Positions 27,552 to 37,064 of a DNA stretch of 64,000 nt are shown piece by piece. Positions within the stretch are counted from its first letter, which is position 1, and each line of letters begins with the position of its first letter. The notes beneath the pieces are model-generated. The model saw nothing but the letters and a program-made list of their open reading frames with translations. It was not told the origin of the DNA and did not search any database. The stretch lies in contig NZ_WMDZ01000001.1 in the NCBI RefSeq assembly GCF_021735935.1, forward strand, positions 248,001 to 312,000, read 5' to 3'. The DNA comes from Sulfitobacter sp. M39 (GTDB taxonomy: Bacteria; Pseudomonadota; Alphaproteobacteria; Rhodobacterales; Rhodobacteraceae). The position numbers and the translations under genes were made by a program.

Positions 27552-28664
27552 CTAGTCGTCCTGCCCAAGCTTTGGCGCGGCGCGATGCAAAGCCAGTTCA
27601 GCCCCCGAGAATTTGAACGGCGACCGGATGCCCGGCACACCGTCCAGCTCGACCTTCATGCCGCGCGCGATGACTTGGGGGTCTTCGAACATATCGGCCA
27701 TGTCGTTGATCGGCCCTGCTGGCACGCCCTCTGCCTCGCAGGCGGCGAGCAGATCGTCGCGGGTGCGTAGGCTGGTAGCCCCGTTCAAACGGCGGATCAT
27801 CTCGGGTCGGTTGGCGACGCGGTCGGCGTTCTTGGCATAGTCTGCCGAGGTTGCCATATCGTCCAGCCCCAGCATCCGGCACAGCCGTTGGAACTGCCCG
27901 TCATTGCCCGTGGCGATGATCAGGTGCCCGTCAGAGGATGCGAACACCTCGTAGGGGGTCAGGTTCGGGTGTGCATTGCCCATCCGCGTCGGCGCATTGC
28001 CCGTGGTCAGATAGTTCATCGCCTGATTGCCCGTCACCGCAACAGCGCAATCCAGCAGTGCCATGTCAATATGCTGGCCCACGCCGGTCTGGCTGCGCTG
28101 GTGTACCGCTGCCAGAATGGCCGTGGTGGCATAGACGCCGGTAAAGATATCGGTGATCGCCATGCCGTGTTTCTGCGGCTGACGGTCGGGTTCACCCGTG
28201 ATCGACATCAGGCCGGACATGCCCTGGATGATGAAATCATAGCCCGCGCGATGCGCATAGGGCCCGTCCTGCCCGAAACCGGTGATCGAACAATAGATCA
28301 GCTTGGGGAACTGCTTGGACAGGCTGGCGTAATCCATCCCGTATTTGGCAAGCCCGCCGGTTTTGAAATTCTCGATCAGGATGTCGGCATCGGCCAAAAG
28401 CTCTTTCATCTTGGCCTGACCGTCATCGGTGGTCAGATCGACAACAACCGAGGCTTTGCCCCGGTTGGCCGAGTGGAAATACGAGGCGGATTTATCTTCC
28501 CCGCGCTCGATGAACGGAGGCCCCCACTGGCGGGTGTCGTCGCCCGCTGGGCTTTCGACCTTGATCACCTCGCAGCCGAGATCCGAAAGCGTCTGACCGG
28601 CCCAAGGGCCTGCCAGAATACGTGCCAGCTCAATAACCTTGAGCCCTGCCAGCGGGGCCGCCAT
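27552..28664 (-). CDS. Class III CoA transferase (CaiB/BaiF family)
   Basis: A 370-residue family III CoA transferase. The N-terminus GLKVIELARILAGPWAGQ and the catalytic-Asp region LLDCAVAVTGNQAMNYL are typical, with TGFGQDGPYAHRAGYDFIIQ before it. Such enzymes move CoA between carboxylic acids; donor and acceptor are not predictable. The start codon shares its first base with the DsbA-like stop, so translation is coupled, although the two functions seem unrelated. It is convergent with lpxK. Confidence 0.88.
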   Translation of the reverse strand: MAAPLAGLKVIELARILAGPWAGQTLSDLGCEVIKVESPAGDDTRQWGPPFIERGEDKSASYFHSANRGKASVVVDLTTDDGQAKMKELLADADILIENFKTGGLAKYGMDYASLSKQFPKLIYCSITGFGQDGPYAHRAGYDFIIQGMSGLMSITGEPDRQPQKHGMAITDIFTGVYATTAILAAVHQRSQTGVGQHIDMALLDCAVAVTGNQAMNYLTTGNAPTRMGNAHPNLTPYEVFASSDGHLIIATGNDGQFQRLCRMLGLDDMATSADYAKNADRVANRPEMIRRLNGATSLRTRDDLLAACEAEGVPAGPINDMADMFEDPQVIARGMKVELDGVPGIRSPFKFSGAELALHRAAPKLGQDD

Positions 28665-29377
28665 TATTCTTCCAGCGCTGCGTCGATGATCTCTTTCATC
28701 TCGGCATAGGGCATGTTGGAGTATTTCTCGCCGTTGATGATGAAGCTTGGCGTGCTGCTGATGTCATCCGCTTTCTGGTTTTCTTCCCACCATGCGACCA
28801 GCGACTGTGCTTTTTCACCGTCTTGCAGACAGGCGTCCAGTTCAGCATTGTCGAGCCCGGCCAAACGACCGATTTTGCGCAGCTCTTCGACGATCGCGGC
28901 AGGCTCTCCGGCGCGGACCCATTCGGACTGACCGGCATAGATCATGTCGGTGATACCAAAGAACTTGTCCTCGCCACCGCAGCGCGACACCATCGACGCC
29001 CAAAGGCCGTAGCGGTCAAAATAGACCTCGCGGTAGGTGAAGCCGATTTTGTCGTTGTCGATGTAATCCGCCTTGAGCTGCTGGAACGGGCCTTGGTCGA
29101 AGGCGGCGCAGTGCGGGCAGGTGTAGGATGCGTATTCGATGATCTGGACCGCTGAATCGGGGTTGCCCAATGTCATGTCCTGAATTGCAGTTTCGGCTGT
29201 CGCCTCTGCGGTTTCTTGCGCTGCGTCCATGCTGTCGGCGCTTGTTGTCTGCGCGTTGGCCGCGCTGACCAGTGGGTTGATCGGCGTGCTGTTCACGGCA
29301 TTTGTACCGCTGAAAGCGTACCAGCCACCTGCGGCAGCTACGGCAACGGCCGCTAGGATGGGGAATGTCGGTTTCAT
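28664..29377 (-). CDS. DsbA-family thiol-disulfide oxidoreductase
   Basis: A 237-residue periplasmic thioredoxin-fold protein. An uncleaved or cleavable N-terminal hydrophobic segment (about 5-24) is followed by an Ala/Thr-rich linker. The active site is TCPHC (C87-C90), and the cis-proline loop is SSTPSFIINGEKY. The insertion of a helical domain between them matches the DsbA fold. It probably oxidises or isomerises disulfides in exported proteins. It lies between the DciA-like and CoA-transferase genes on the minus strand, 14 bases after the former. Confidence 0.9.
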   Translation of the reverse strand: MKPTFPILAAVAVAAAGGWYAFSGTNAVNSTPINPLVSAANAQTTSADSMDAAQETAEATAETAIQDMTLGNPDSAVQIIEYASYTCPHCAAFDQGPFQQLKADYIDNDKIGFTYREVYFDRYGLWASMVSRCGGEDKFFGITDMIYAGQSEWVRAGEPAAIVEELRKIGRLAGLDNAELDACLQDGEKAQSLVAWWEENQKADDISSTPSFIINGEKYSNMPYAEMKEIIDAALEE

Positions 29378-29390
29378 GTGATTTCCTTTT

Positions 29391-29900
29391 TCAGCGTTTG
29401 GTCTTGTTCAATATGTTCTCGCCCAGACGTGCAAGTGCATCGCGCAGGGCCTCGTTCGCGACAGGGCTGACGGTTTCGGCAGCGCGCTGATGCAAAACGG
29501 GGTCGTTCGGTGGTTCGGGATGGGTCTTGGGTTGTGGCGCAAAAGCGACCTGGCCTTCGGCAAAGCCGGTGGCCGCCGTCTGGGTCACCCGCACCCGTGC
29601 AATCGCGTTGAACCCGTAGATGGCGTTCACTTTGGCGCGCAGCTGTTCCTTCTGCATCTCCAGCATCGGCGCATTTGCCCCTGTCGTCAGCAAGGTCAGC
29701 GTCGCCCCCATACCGCCCCGGCCATAGCTGACCTCAACAGGGCGCGAGATGGCCGCGACGTCCTGACCGACGATTTCGGCCCATTGGGTCAACAGACGGG
29801 ATTGGGCAAAGCCGCGAGTCTCGCTCGCCTGACGGATCTTGGCCGAAAGCAGGCTATCCGTCCTTTTGAACCCTTTTGTACTGGTACGCCGTGGCGCCAT
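29391..29900 (-). CDS. DUF721/DciA-like protein
   Basis: A 169-residue basic protein with a DUF721 core (about 20-115: LLTQWAEIVGQDVAAISRPVEV). DciA proteins with this domain help load the replicative helicase in bacteria that lack DnaC. That role is established for the family but not for this member. The start at 29900 (MAPRRTSTKGFK) is chosen over an in-frame codon at 29966 because the sequence before it is not conserved-looking and would overlap the mutY promoter. It is divergent from mutY, a frequent arrangement in this order. Confidence 0.8.
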   Translation of the reverse strand: MAPRRTSTKGFKRTDSLLSAKIRQASETRGFAQSRLLTQWAEIVGQDVAAISRPVEVSYGRGGMGATLTLLTTGANAPMLEMQKEQLRAKVNAIYGFNAIARVRVTQTAATGFAEGQVAFAPQPKTHPEPPNDPVLHQRAAETVSPVANEALRDALARLGENILNKTKR

Positions 29901-29984
29901 GACTATCTTTCCCGAATGACTAGCCACAACATAGCGATCCCGCCTCGTATCACCAGCCATACCCAACCGAAAAGGTTATAAACA

Positions 29985-31049
29985 TTGCGTGACACCGACC
30001 CCTCCGGCGACCTCCCGCTGATCCTTCTGGAATGGTACGATGTCCATGCGCGCGCGATGCCGTGGCGCGTGCCGCCAGCGGCGCGGGCTAAGGGCGTGCG
30101 CCCCGATCCCTATCGCATCTGGCTAAGCGAGGTGATGTTGCAACAAACTACCGTCGCAACCGTCCGCGACTATTTCCAACGGTTCACCGCGCGCTGGCCG
30201 ACGGTCGCTGATCTGGCAGCGGCTGCGGATGCGGATGTGATGGGCGAATGGGCCGGATTGGGCTATTACGCCCGTGCCCGCAATCTGCTGAAATGCGCCC
30301 GCGCTGTGGTGGCCGATCATGACGGTCACTTCCCCGCCGACCACGCGGCCTTGCTGAAGCTGCCGGGGATTGGCCCTTATACCGCTGCGGCCGTATCTTC
30401 TATCGCGTTTGACCTGCCGTTCACGGTGCTGGATGGCAATGTTGAGCGGGTGATGGCGCGGCTCTATGACATCCACACCCCACTGCCCGCCGCCAAGCCC
30501 GAACTCATGGCACGTGCAGAGGCGCTGACCCCAACCGCCCGCCCCGGAGATTACGCCCAAGCTGTGATGGATCTAGGGGCCACGATTTGCACCCCCAAGT
30601 CCCCCGCCTGCGGCATTTGTCCGTGGCGCGATCCCTGCCTTGCCCGCCGCAATGGCACGGCGGCCGAACTGCCCAAGAAGACCCCGAAAAAGCCGAAGCC
30701 GATCCGGCATGGCACGGTCTATCTGGGGCAGCGCGCGGATGGCGCATGGCTGCTTGAGACGCGCCCCGACAAAGGGTTGCTCGGCGGTATGCTCGGGTGG
30801 CCCGGCACCGACTGGATTGAGGCCGACGGCCCGCGCCCCGCAGGCACCCCGCCTGCGCCCGCCGACTGGCAACCCCTTGCGGGGGAGGTGCGGCACACGT
30901 TCACGCATTTTCACCTGATGCTCACCGTCATGCACGCGCCCCTGCCGGATGACACGGAGCCAGCACGCGGGCATTTTGTCGCGCGGGATGATTTCCGCCC
31001 CTCGGACCTGCCCACGGTGATGCGCAAAGCCTATGACTTGCTACGTTAG
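29985..31049 (+). CDS. mutY: A/G-specific adenine glycosylase
   Basis: A 354-residue base-excision repair enzyme that removes adenine opposite 8-oxoguanine. The helix-hairpin-helix domain has SEVMLQQT (catalytic E49) and PGIGPYTAAAV, with catalytic Asp in VLDGNV (D150). The iron-sulfur cluster cysteines are C202, C209, C212 and C218. The C-terminal NUDIX-like domain (about 235-350) recognises 8-oxoG. It starts at a TTG with AAAAGG upstream; no in-frame ATG precedes the core. It is divergent from the DciA-like gene. Confidence 0.95.
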   Translation: MRDTDPSGDLPLILLEWYDVHARAMPWRVPPAARAKGVRPDPYRIWLSEVMLQQTTVATVRDYFQRFTARWPTVADLAAAADADVMGEWAGLGYYARARNLLKCARAVVADHDGHFPADHAALLKLPGIGPYTAAAVSSIAFDLPFTVLDGNVERVMARLYDIHTPLPAAKPELMARAEALTPTARPGDYAQAVMDLGATICTPKSPACGICPWRDPCLARRNGTAAELPKKTPKKPKPIRHGTVYLGQRADGAWLLETRPDKGLLGGMLGWPGTDWIEADGPRPAGTPPAPADWQPLAGEVRHTFTHFHLMLTVMHAPLPDDTEPARGHFVARDDFRPSDLPTVMRKAYDLLR

Positions 31050-31127
31050 CGGCGGCGCGGCATAGTTTATCGCAGCCAAAGCTGTGCCCGACCCCTTGGG
31101 CCAGATAACCCGAAAAGGCCGTGCAGC

Positions 31128-32279
31128 ATGACCTCGCCCACCACAAACATAAGCACCGACCAGCTGTCGCAGTTCCGGCGTGCGCTGCCTTTTGCCCTGT
31201 CCTTTGCGCTGATCCCGCTGGTCTGGATATCCGCCACCGTCGGCGGCTGGACCGTGATCCTGATGCCGCTGGTCACATGGTATCTGTTTTCGATCATCGA
31301 CGCGATTGCGGGGCTGAACCTTAACAACGCCGATCCGGACGCGTCAGACGGTGACCTGTTCTGGTATCGCATGATCACGACCGCGTGGATGCCGGTGCAG
31401 TTTCTCACGCTGTTCGGGTTGCTTTGGTACGTGCCGCAAGCCGCGCATCTGTCCGGCTGGGAGAAAGCCGCCGTCTTCTTCGGCGTCGGCGTCATGACGG
31501 GCACCATCGGGATCAACTACGCCCACGAGCTGATGCATCAACGCAATAGACGCGAACGCTTCTGGGCCGATGCGCTGCTGGCGATGGTGCTGTATTCGCA
31601 CTTCCGGTCTGAGCATCTGCTGGTGCACCACCGCTATGTCGCCACCCCGCGCGATCCGGTGACCGCACGCTATAGCGAAGGGTTCCACCGCTTTTACCCG
31701 CGCGTGCTGCGGCAGTCGCTGGTGTCCAGCTTTCACGCCGAAAAAGCGATGCTGGCACGCAAGGGCAAATCCTGGACCGACCCGAGCAACCCGTTTTTCA
31801 AATATGGGGCGCTGCAAGCAGGCTGCCTGATCCTCGCCGTGGTCCTTGGCGGCTGGGTCGGGCTGGGCCTGTTCCTGCTGCAAGCGGGCGTGGCGATCTG
31901 GCAGCTTGAGCTGGTGAATTACATCGAACACTACGGTCTGACCCGCAAACATCTGGGTGACGGCAAATACGAACACGTCCAGCCGCGTCATTCGTGGAAC
32001 GCGGCGCATATGGCGTCAAACTGGCTGCTGATCAATCTGCAACGCCATTCCGACCACCACTACAAACCCGACCGGCGGTTTCCCGTGCTGCAAACCTATG
32101 GCGACGCAGAAGCACCGCAACTGCCCTATGGCTACCCCGTCATGACAATGGCCGCGATGATGCCCTGGGTCTGGCGGCGCGTGATGAACCCCCGTGTGCG
32201 GGAATGGCGCCGGACCTACTACCCCGAGATCACAGACTGGGCCGAGTATAACGCGGGCAAGACCCCCTACCCCCGCTGA
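31128..32279 (+). CDS. alkB: AlkB-type alkane 1-monooxygenase
   Basis: A 383-residue membrane-bound di-iron hydroxylase. The histidine boxes are HELMH (133-137), HLLVHHR with H163/H167/H168, H268 in NYIEHYG, and LQRHSDHHY (H307, H310, H311). About six hydrophobic segments surround them. AlkB oxidises the terminal methyl of medium- and long-chain n-alkanes using rubredoxin electrons. No rubredoxin or regulator gene is adjacent, so electron supply must come from elsewhere. AAAAGG precedes the ATG. It stands alone between mutY and the convergent ccrM. Confidence 0.92.
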   Translation: MTSPTTNISTDQLSQFRRALPFALSFALIPLVWISATVGGWTVILMPLVTWYLFSIIDAIAGLNLNNADPDASDGDLFWYRMITTAWMPVQFLTLFGLLWYVPQAAHLSGWEKAAVFFGVGVMTGTIGINYAHELMHQRNRRERFWADALLAMVLYSHFRSEHLLVHHRYVATPRDPVTARYSEGFHRFYPRVLRQSLVSSFHAEKAMLARKGKSWTDPSNPFFKYGALQAGCLILAVVLGGWVGLGLFLLQAGVAIWQLELVNYIEHYGLTRKHLGDGKYEHVQPRHSWNAAHMASNWLLINLQRHSDHHYKPDRRFPVLQTYGDAEAPQLPYGYPVMTMAAMMPWVWRRVMNPRVREWRRTYYPEITDWAEYNAGKTPYPR

Positions 32280-32311
32280 ACATCGCTGAACCTTCGTGAC
32301 CGCCTGAAACG

Positions 32312-32339
32312 AAAAAGACCCCGCCAATGAAGGGCGGGG
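32312..32339 (-). terminator. Intrinsic terminator of ccrM
   Basis: On the minus strand CCCCGCC and GGCGGGG form a 7-bp stem (32319-32325 with 32333-32339) with a 7-base loop, followed by TCTTTTTCG. It lies about 90 bases after the ccrM stop. On the plus strand there is no T-tract, so it serves ccrM and probably not alkB. Confidence 0.82.
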
Positions 32340-32430
32340 CCAAGGTGAGTGTCCTTATGGGCACGCCTTCTCATGAGGCGGCAAGGACACCGGCGGTGTT
32401 CGTAAATAGGGTGTGAAAATGGGGAGAGGC

Positions 32431-33622
<1,192 letters not shown>

Positions 33623-33632
33623 AAGTGGTTAG

Positions 33633-34250
33633 TTATTTATCTTGATACAACATGTTGTGTACGGGTTTGAACAAACGTCTATGGTGTGGGGTCACACCAA
33701 TTTTCTGCAACGCCTCCATGTGCTTTTTCGACCCGTATCCCATGTTGGTTTCCCAGCCATATCCGGGGTGCTGTTGCGCCAAGGACAACATGACACAATC
33801 TCGACATATTTTAGCCGCAATTGAGGCCGCGGAAATCGACTGCGACCGGGTGTCTCCCTTGATCACGGTTTCGGCAGGCAACGTCAGATCGCGCGGGATC
33901 ATATTGCCGTCGATCAACGCATAATCGGCAGGGGTCTTCAGCCCCTCCAGCGCGCGCACCATGGCAAGGTGGCTCGCCCTCAGGATGTTGAGCTCTTCAA
34001 TCTCTTCGACCGAGGCATGGGCAACGCTGACATCCGCAACCTGCAAAAGCTCTTCATACAGGCGTTCTCGCGCAGGTTTGGTCAGCTTTTTTGAATCGTT
34101 CAGCCCCTCGGGAATGCGATCCGGGTCCAGCACTACGGCAGCGGCAGTGACCGGCCCCGCCAAGGGCCCGCGCCCCACCTCGTCCACGCCGGCGACCCGC
34201 AGAAAGCCGCGCGCATGGGCGGCCCGTTCAAATTCAAAATCTGGTTTCAT
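33633..34250 (-). CDS. rnhB: Ribonuclease HII
   Basis: A 205-residue RNase HII that cuts RNA in RNA-DNA hybrids and at single ribonucleotides. The catalytic DEVGRGPLAGPV motif is near residue 21, with the later LNDSKKLT, YALIDGN and SAASIAAKICRDCVM segments giving the remaining acidic residues. The ATG at 34250 gives the usual length; the frame is open 52 codons further upstream but that part is not conserved-looking. No convincing ribosome-binding site is seen. It precedes ccrM on the same strand. Confidence 0.92.
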   Translation of the reverse strand: MKPDFEFERAAHARGFLRVAGVDEVGRGPLAGPVTAAAVVLDPDRIPEGLNDSKKLTKPARERLYEELLQVADVSVAHASVEEIEELNILRASHLAMVRALEGLKTPADYALIDGNMIPRDLTLPAETVIKGDTRSQSISAASIAAKICRDCVMLSLAQQHPGYGWETNMGYGSKKHMEALQKIGVTPHHRRLFKPVHNMLYQDK

Positions 34251-34354
34251 GGCCCGTGAAAACCCCAACCCGCGCCAAAGCTCAAGCCCCGCCCACGCGA
34301 ATTGTGACCTTGCGAAGACAGCGATGTCACAATCCCAAAAGATATCCACAGCAC

Positions 34355-34390
34355 ATAAGAAAGGGAGGGATGCCCGAACATCCCTCCCTT
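34355..34390 (-). terminator. Intrinsic terminator after the repeat-bearing secreted protein
   Basis: AAGGGAGGGATG and CATCCCTCCCTT form a perfect 12-bp stem (34361-34372 with 34379-34390) with a 6-base loop. On the minus strand it is followed by TCTTATG, giving a short T-rich tail. It lies about 46 bases after the stop of the gene at 34437-35006. Confidence 0.78.
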
Positions 34391-34436
34391 CCCCGCCCGA
34401 GAGCATCGAAATGCCCCCGGTATTGGCACGCTGAGA

Positions 34437-35006
34437 TTAACCGCGCGCCAAACTGTATCCCGCGCCACGCAGGCAGCGGGCGTCGTAGCCATAGCGGGTG
34501 CCCCGATGGGTCCGGATCTGCTGCGCGCATTGCTGCGGCAGACGGTTGGCATGACGGAAATTATTCTCAAGACAGCGGCGGCCGAACATCAGCACCTGAC
34601 CGCGACGCGTGTCGAAGCTCTGGAAACACTGTTTGGGCAGCAGCTTGGCGTTGGCTTGGGTGCGGTGCTGCTTGCGCTTGTAGCCTTTGGGCAGCGGGCG
34701 TGGCTCTACTCGGTGGCGCGATTGCGGCGCGCGGTAGACGGGCACGCGCTCGGCCCGCGGGGCGCGGTACACAGTGTTTGGCGCATGGCGGTGCTTTGAT
34801 ACTTCCTGCCGTGCACGTTCGTCGTCGCGCTTGTTCTTGTCGTGAATGATCTTGCCGACAATGGCCACGCCCAGAACACCGACTGCGATTTTCGCCAGAT
34901 CCCTGTTGCGGTCCCCCGCCGCGGCGGGGGCAGCGGTAAAGGCGGTGATAGCGACGGCTGCGGCTGCAATCGAGGCGATGAATTTATGGTGCAATGTAAA
35001 GCGCAT
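34437..35006 (-). CDS. Basic secreted or membrane-anchored protein with tandem Cys repeat
   Basis: A 189-residue protein of unknown function. A signal peptide (about 1-30, ending APAAA) is followed by a hydrophobic segment DLAKIAVGVLGVAIVGKII (about 36-54), then a very basic stretch. The C-terminal 70 residues hold two copies of a 28-residue unit, LP[KQ]QC...T.RG.....RCL, each with a C-x17-C pair (C127/C145 and C160/C178). Two disulfide-bonded loops in the periplasm are likely. The ATG at 35006 is chosen because the signal peptide starts there. It is divergent from the secreted/winged-helix unit at 35194-36163 and has its own terminator. Confidence 0.7.
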   Translation of the reverse strand: MRFTLHHKFIASIAAAAVAITAFTAAPAAAGDRNRDLAKIAVGVLGVAIVGKIIHDKNKRDDERARQEVSKHRHAPNTVYRAPRAERVPVYRAPQSRHRVEPRPLPKGYKRKQHRTQANAKLLPKQCFQSFDTRRGQVLMFGRRCLENNFRHANRLPQQCAQQIRTHRGTRYGYDARCLRGAGYSLARG

Positions 35007-35119
35007 TCTCTGATCCTTTCGGTTGGGGCAACATGGGAAGCACCCCATGCAAAGCCAGCAAGAGCGAGGCCGTGGGATCAAACTGGCCGCACCCCCTCAG
35101 ACAGGCAATAACACCCCCC

Positions 35120-35134
35120 TGTTATCGAATAACA
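35120..35134. promoter_or_regulatory. Perfect palindrome TGTTAT-CGA-ATAACA
   Basis: Six-base perfect arms around a 3-base centre in the 187-base divergent promoter between the genes at 34437-35006 and 35194. It is 60 bases upstream of the plus-strand start. It is a candidate operator. Confidence 0.45.
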
Positions 35135-35152
35135 AAGCGGTACAGACCCAAT

Positions 35153-35167
35153 GGATATTGAATATCC
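35153..35167. promoter_or_regulatory. Perfect palindrome GGATATT-G-AATATCC
   Basis: Seven-base perfect arms around one base, centred 34 bases upstream of the ATG at 35194, where it would overlap a promoter or leader. It is the second palindrome in this divergent region and differs in sequence from the first. Confidence 0.5.
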
Positions 35168-35193
35168 GCCCGGATAGGCGCAGTCTGATCGTC

Positions 35194-35487
35194 ATGAAAC
35201 ACATCCTCCTTTCCCTGGCTGCTGCGGGGCTTCTGGCCCTCTCCGCCCCCTCTGCCCAAGCGGCGGAATGTTTTGCCGATTACAAGGCAAAGCAGGAAAA
35301 CCCCTTGCGCCTGCATTATGGTGTGGCGCAGGTATCCGGTGACTGCAGCCGTGCCTCGGCGCAGGCCCAATTGACGGACCGGCTGGCTGCAAATGGCTGG
35401 ACGTTGCTGACGATCGTCTCTGTCTTTGGCAAGGATGGCCTAAACCAAAGGAAAGCGAGTGCCGGACCAAATTTCCTCCGCTTCTGA
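35194..35487 (+). CDS. Small secreted protein of unknown function
   Basis: A 97-residue protein. The signal peptide MKHILLSLAAAGLLALSA... is probably cleaved after AQA. The mature part of about 73 residues has two cysteines (C26 and C51, in AECFADYK and SGDCSRAS), which could form a disulfide. I do not recognise a family. The ATG at 35194 is chosen because it begins a proper signal peptide; the open frame extends to 35023. The next gene starts inside its last codons (29-base overlap), so the two are made together. Confidence 0.7.
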   Translation: MKHILLSLAAAGLLALSAPSAQAAECFADYKAKQENPLRLHYGVAQVSGDCSRASAQAQLTDRLAANGWTLLTIVSVFGKDGLNQRKASAGPNFLRF

Positions 35488-36163
35488 GATGCGCCGCACG
35501 GGCGGGCGTTTTGTCGGCGGTGGTATCGCGGCCGTTGTGGCGATCATTCTGATCGGCGCGGGGCTGTTGCTATGGGCCCTGCCCGACGCCAATGCCTTTA
35601 ACGCGCAGGTCGAACGCATCTTTGTCGAGAACGACGACCTGACTACTCAGGCCGAAATCAAACTGCTTGAAATTCTCGCACAATCGGGCACCGCGTTTTC
35701 AGAAACCCTGTCGAGCTACCGGATCGTGATCATCGTGCTGCTGGTCTTTGCGACGGCCATGCTGGTCGCGGCGCTGGTGTTCCTGATCATGCTTGTGGGC
35801 TTCAACCGCCGCATGGCGCAGATCGAACGGGTGGGGATACAAGTAAACTCGCTCCTGATCAGCCGAGAGGAAAACACCGTCTATCTCAACAACCTCGGAT
35901 TCAAACTGACCGCCGCCGCGATGGAAACGATGTCGGTCCTTGCCGAAGCGCGCATGGATGACGACGTACTCTCAGGCTCCGAGATCGAGGGCATGATCTC
36001 GGGCCGGACCGCCGCTGACTGCGACGAAGCAGCAGGGGCCACGCGCATCAAACGGCTGCGCGATACATTGGGCAACCAGATCGTATCGGAATTGCTGGTC
36101 AAGAATATCGCGCGGCGCGGCTATATGCTGGCTATCGACAAAGACGTGATCAAGGTCATCTGA
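35459..36163 (+). CDS. Membrane protein with C-terminal winged-helix-like domain
   Basis: A 234-residue protein. It has two predicted membrane helices, about 20-41 and 88-114, with roughly 45 residues between them that would face the periplasm. The cytoplasmic C-terminal part (about 145-234) resembles an OmpR-type winged helix: an LTAAAMETMSVLAEA helix, then ATRIKRLRDTLGN as recognition-helix-like, then a wing with ARRGYMLAID. ToxR/CadC have the opposite order (DNA-binding domain first). A GTG start at 35459 is supported by AAAGGA 7 bases upstream; an ATG at 35489 is the alternative. It is coupled to the secreted-protein gene. The DNA-binding role is inferred. Confidence 0.65.
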   Translation: MPDQISSASEMRRTGGRFVGGGIAAVVAIILIGAGLLLWALPDANAFNAQVERIFVENDDLTTQAEIKLLEILAQSGTAFSETLSSYRIVIIVLLVFATAMLVAALVFLIMLVGFNRRMAQIERVGIQVNSLLISREENTVYLNNLGFKLTAAAMETMSVLAEARMDDDVLSGSEIEGMISGRTAADCDEAAGATRIKRLRDTLGNQIVSELLVKNIARRGYMLAIDKDVIKVI

Positions 36164-36195
36164 CCCCTTCATTTTGCCCTGAAAACTCCGGGGGA

Positions 36196-36226
36196 GTCGC
36201 GCCTGCGCGACGGGGGCAGCGCCCCC
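36196..36226. repeat. Two adjacent GC-rich hairpins (REP-like)
   Basis: GTCGCGC/GCGCGAC (36196-36202 with 36205-36211) and GGGGGC/GCCCCC (36212-36217 with 36221-36226) form back-to-back perfect hairpins, with ACTCCG flanks on both sides (36185 and 36235). They sit in the gap after the winged-helix membrane protein. This make-up recalls dispersed intergenic hairpins, but I see no second copy in this window. Confidence 0.4.
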
Positions 36227-36287
36227 TCTGGACACTCCGTGATGCTTGACCCTAGGGTACGCTGAAACAGCACCAAGGATCATGCCC

Positions 36288-37064
36288 ATGCCAGCCCCCT
36301 TCAACGCGTTCAAACAAGCTTTGAAACAAGGCGATACCGTCTTTGGCTGCTGGCTGGGTCTTGCGGACACCTATAGCGCCGAACTGATGGGCACCGCTGG
36401 TTTTGACTGGTTGGTGATCGACGGGGAACACGCGCCGAACGACCTGCGCTCTATCATGGCGCAACTTCAGGTGCTTGAAGCCTCTGACAGCCATCCCGTC
36501 GTGCGCGTCCCCGTGGGAGAGACCTATCTGATCAAACAGATGCTGGATGCCGGGGCGCAGACCCTGCTGGTGCCTATGGTGGATAATGTTGATCAGGCCC
36601 GCCAGCTGGTGCGCGATGTCACCTATCCGCCCCACGGCGACCGCGGCGTCGGCTATGCCCTGACCCGTGCCGCGCGTTTCTCGCAGATCGCGGATTACGG
36701 CACTACTGCGGATGATGAGATTTGTCTGCTGGTGCAGGTCGAAAGCGTGAAGGGCCTTGAGAACCTAGATGCGATCCTTGCGGTCGACGGGATCGACGGC
36801 GTGTTCATCGGCCCTGCGGATCTGGCGGCTGATATGGGGTACATGGGCAATGCGCTCCACCCCGATGTGCAAGACGCGATCATGACCGCGCTGCACAAGA
36901 TACACGCGGCGGGCAAGGCGCCGGGCATCTTGTCCACCCACGACGACATGACCCGCGACGCGCTTGAGGCAGGGGCGCAGTTTGTTGCGGTCGGGGCGGA
37001 TGTTCTGCTGCTCAGCCATGCGGCGCAAGCGCTTGCGGGCAAATGGCGTGACACCCTGAAATGA
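36288..37064 (+). CDS. HpcH/HpaI-family aldolase
   Basis: A 258-residue class II pyruvate aldolase-like TIM barrel. It contains the family's DWLVIDGEHAPND, metal-ligand QVES (about 147-150) and FIGPADLAADMG. Such enzymes split 2-keto-4-hydroxy acids to pyruvate and an aldehyde; the best-known act on 4-hydroxy-2-oxoheptanedioate. No aromatic-degradation genes lie beside it, so the natural substrate is open. AAGGA fits the ATG at 36288 (spacing about 9) better than that at 36282. Its stop overlaps the MFS gene by 4 bases. Confidence 0.85.
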   Translation: MPAPFNAFKQALKQGDTVFGCWLGLADTYSAELMGTAGFDWLVIDGEHAPNDLRSIMAQLQVLEASDSHPVVRVPVGETYLIKQMLDAGAQTLLVPMVDNVDQARQLVRDVTYPPHGDRGVGYALTRAARFSQIADYGTTADDEICLLVQVESVKGLENLDAILAVDGIDGVFIGPADLAADMGYMGNALHPDVQDAIMTALHKIHAAGKAPGILSTHDDMTRDALEAGAQFVAVGADVLLLSHAAQALAGKWRDTLK

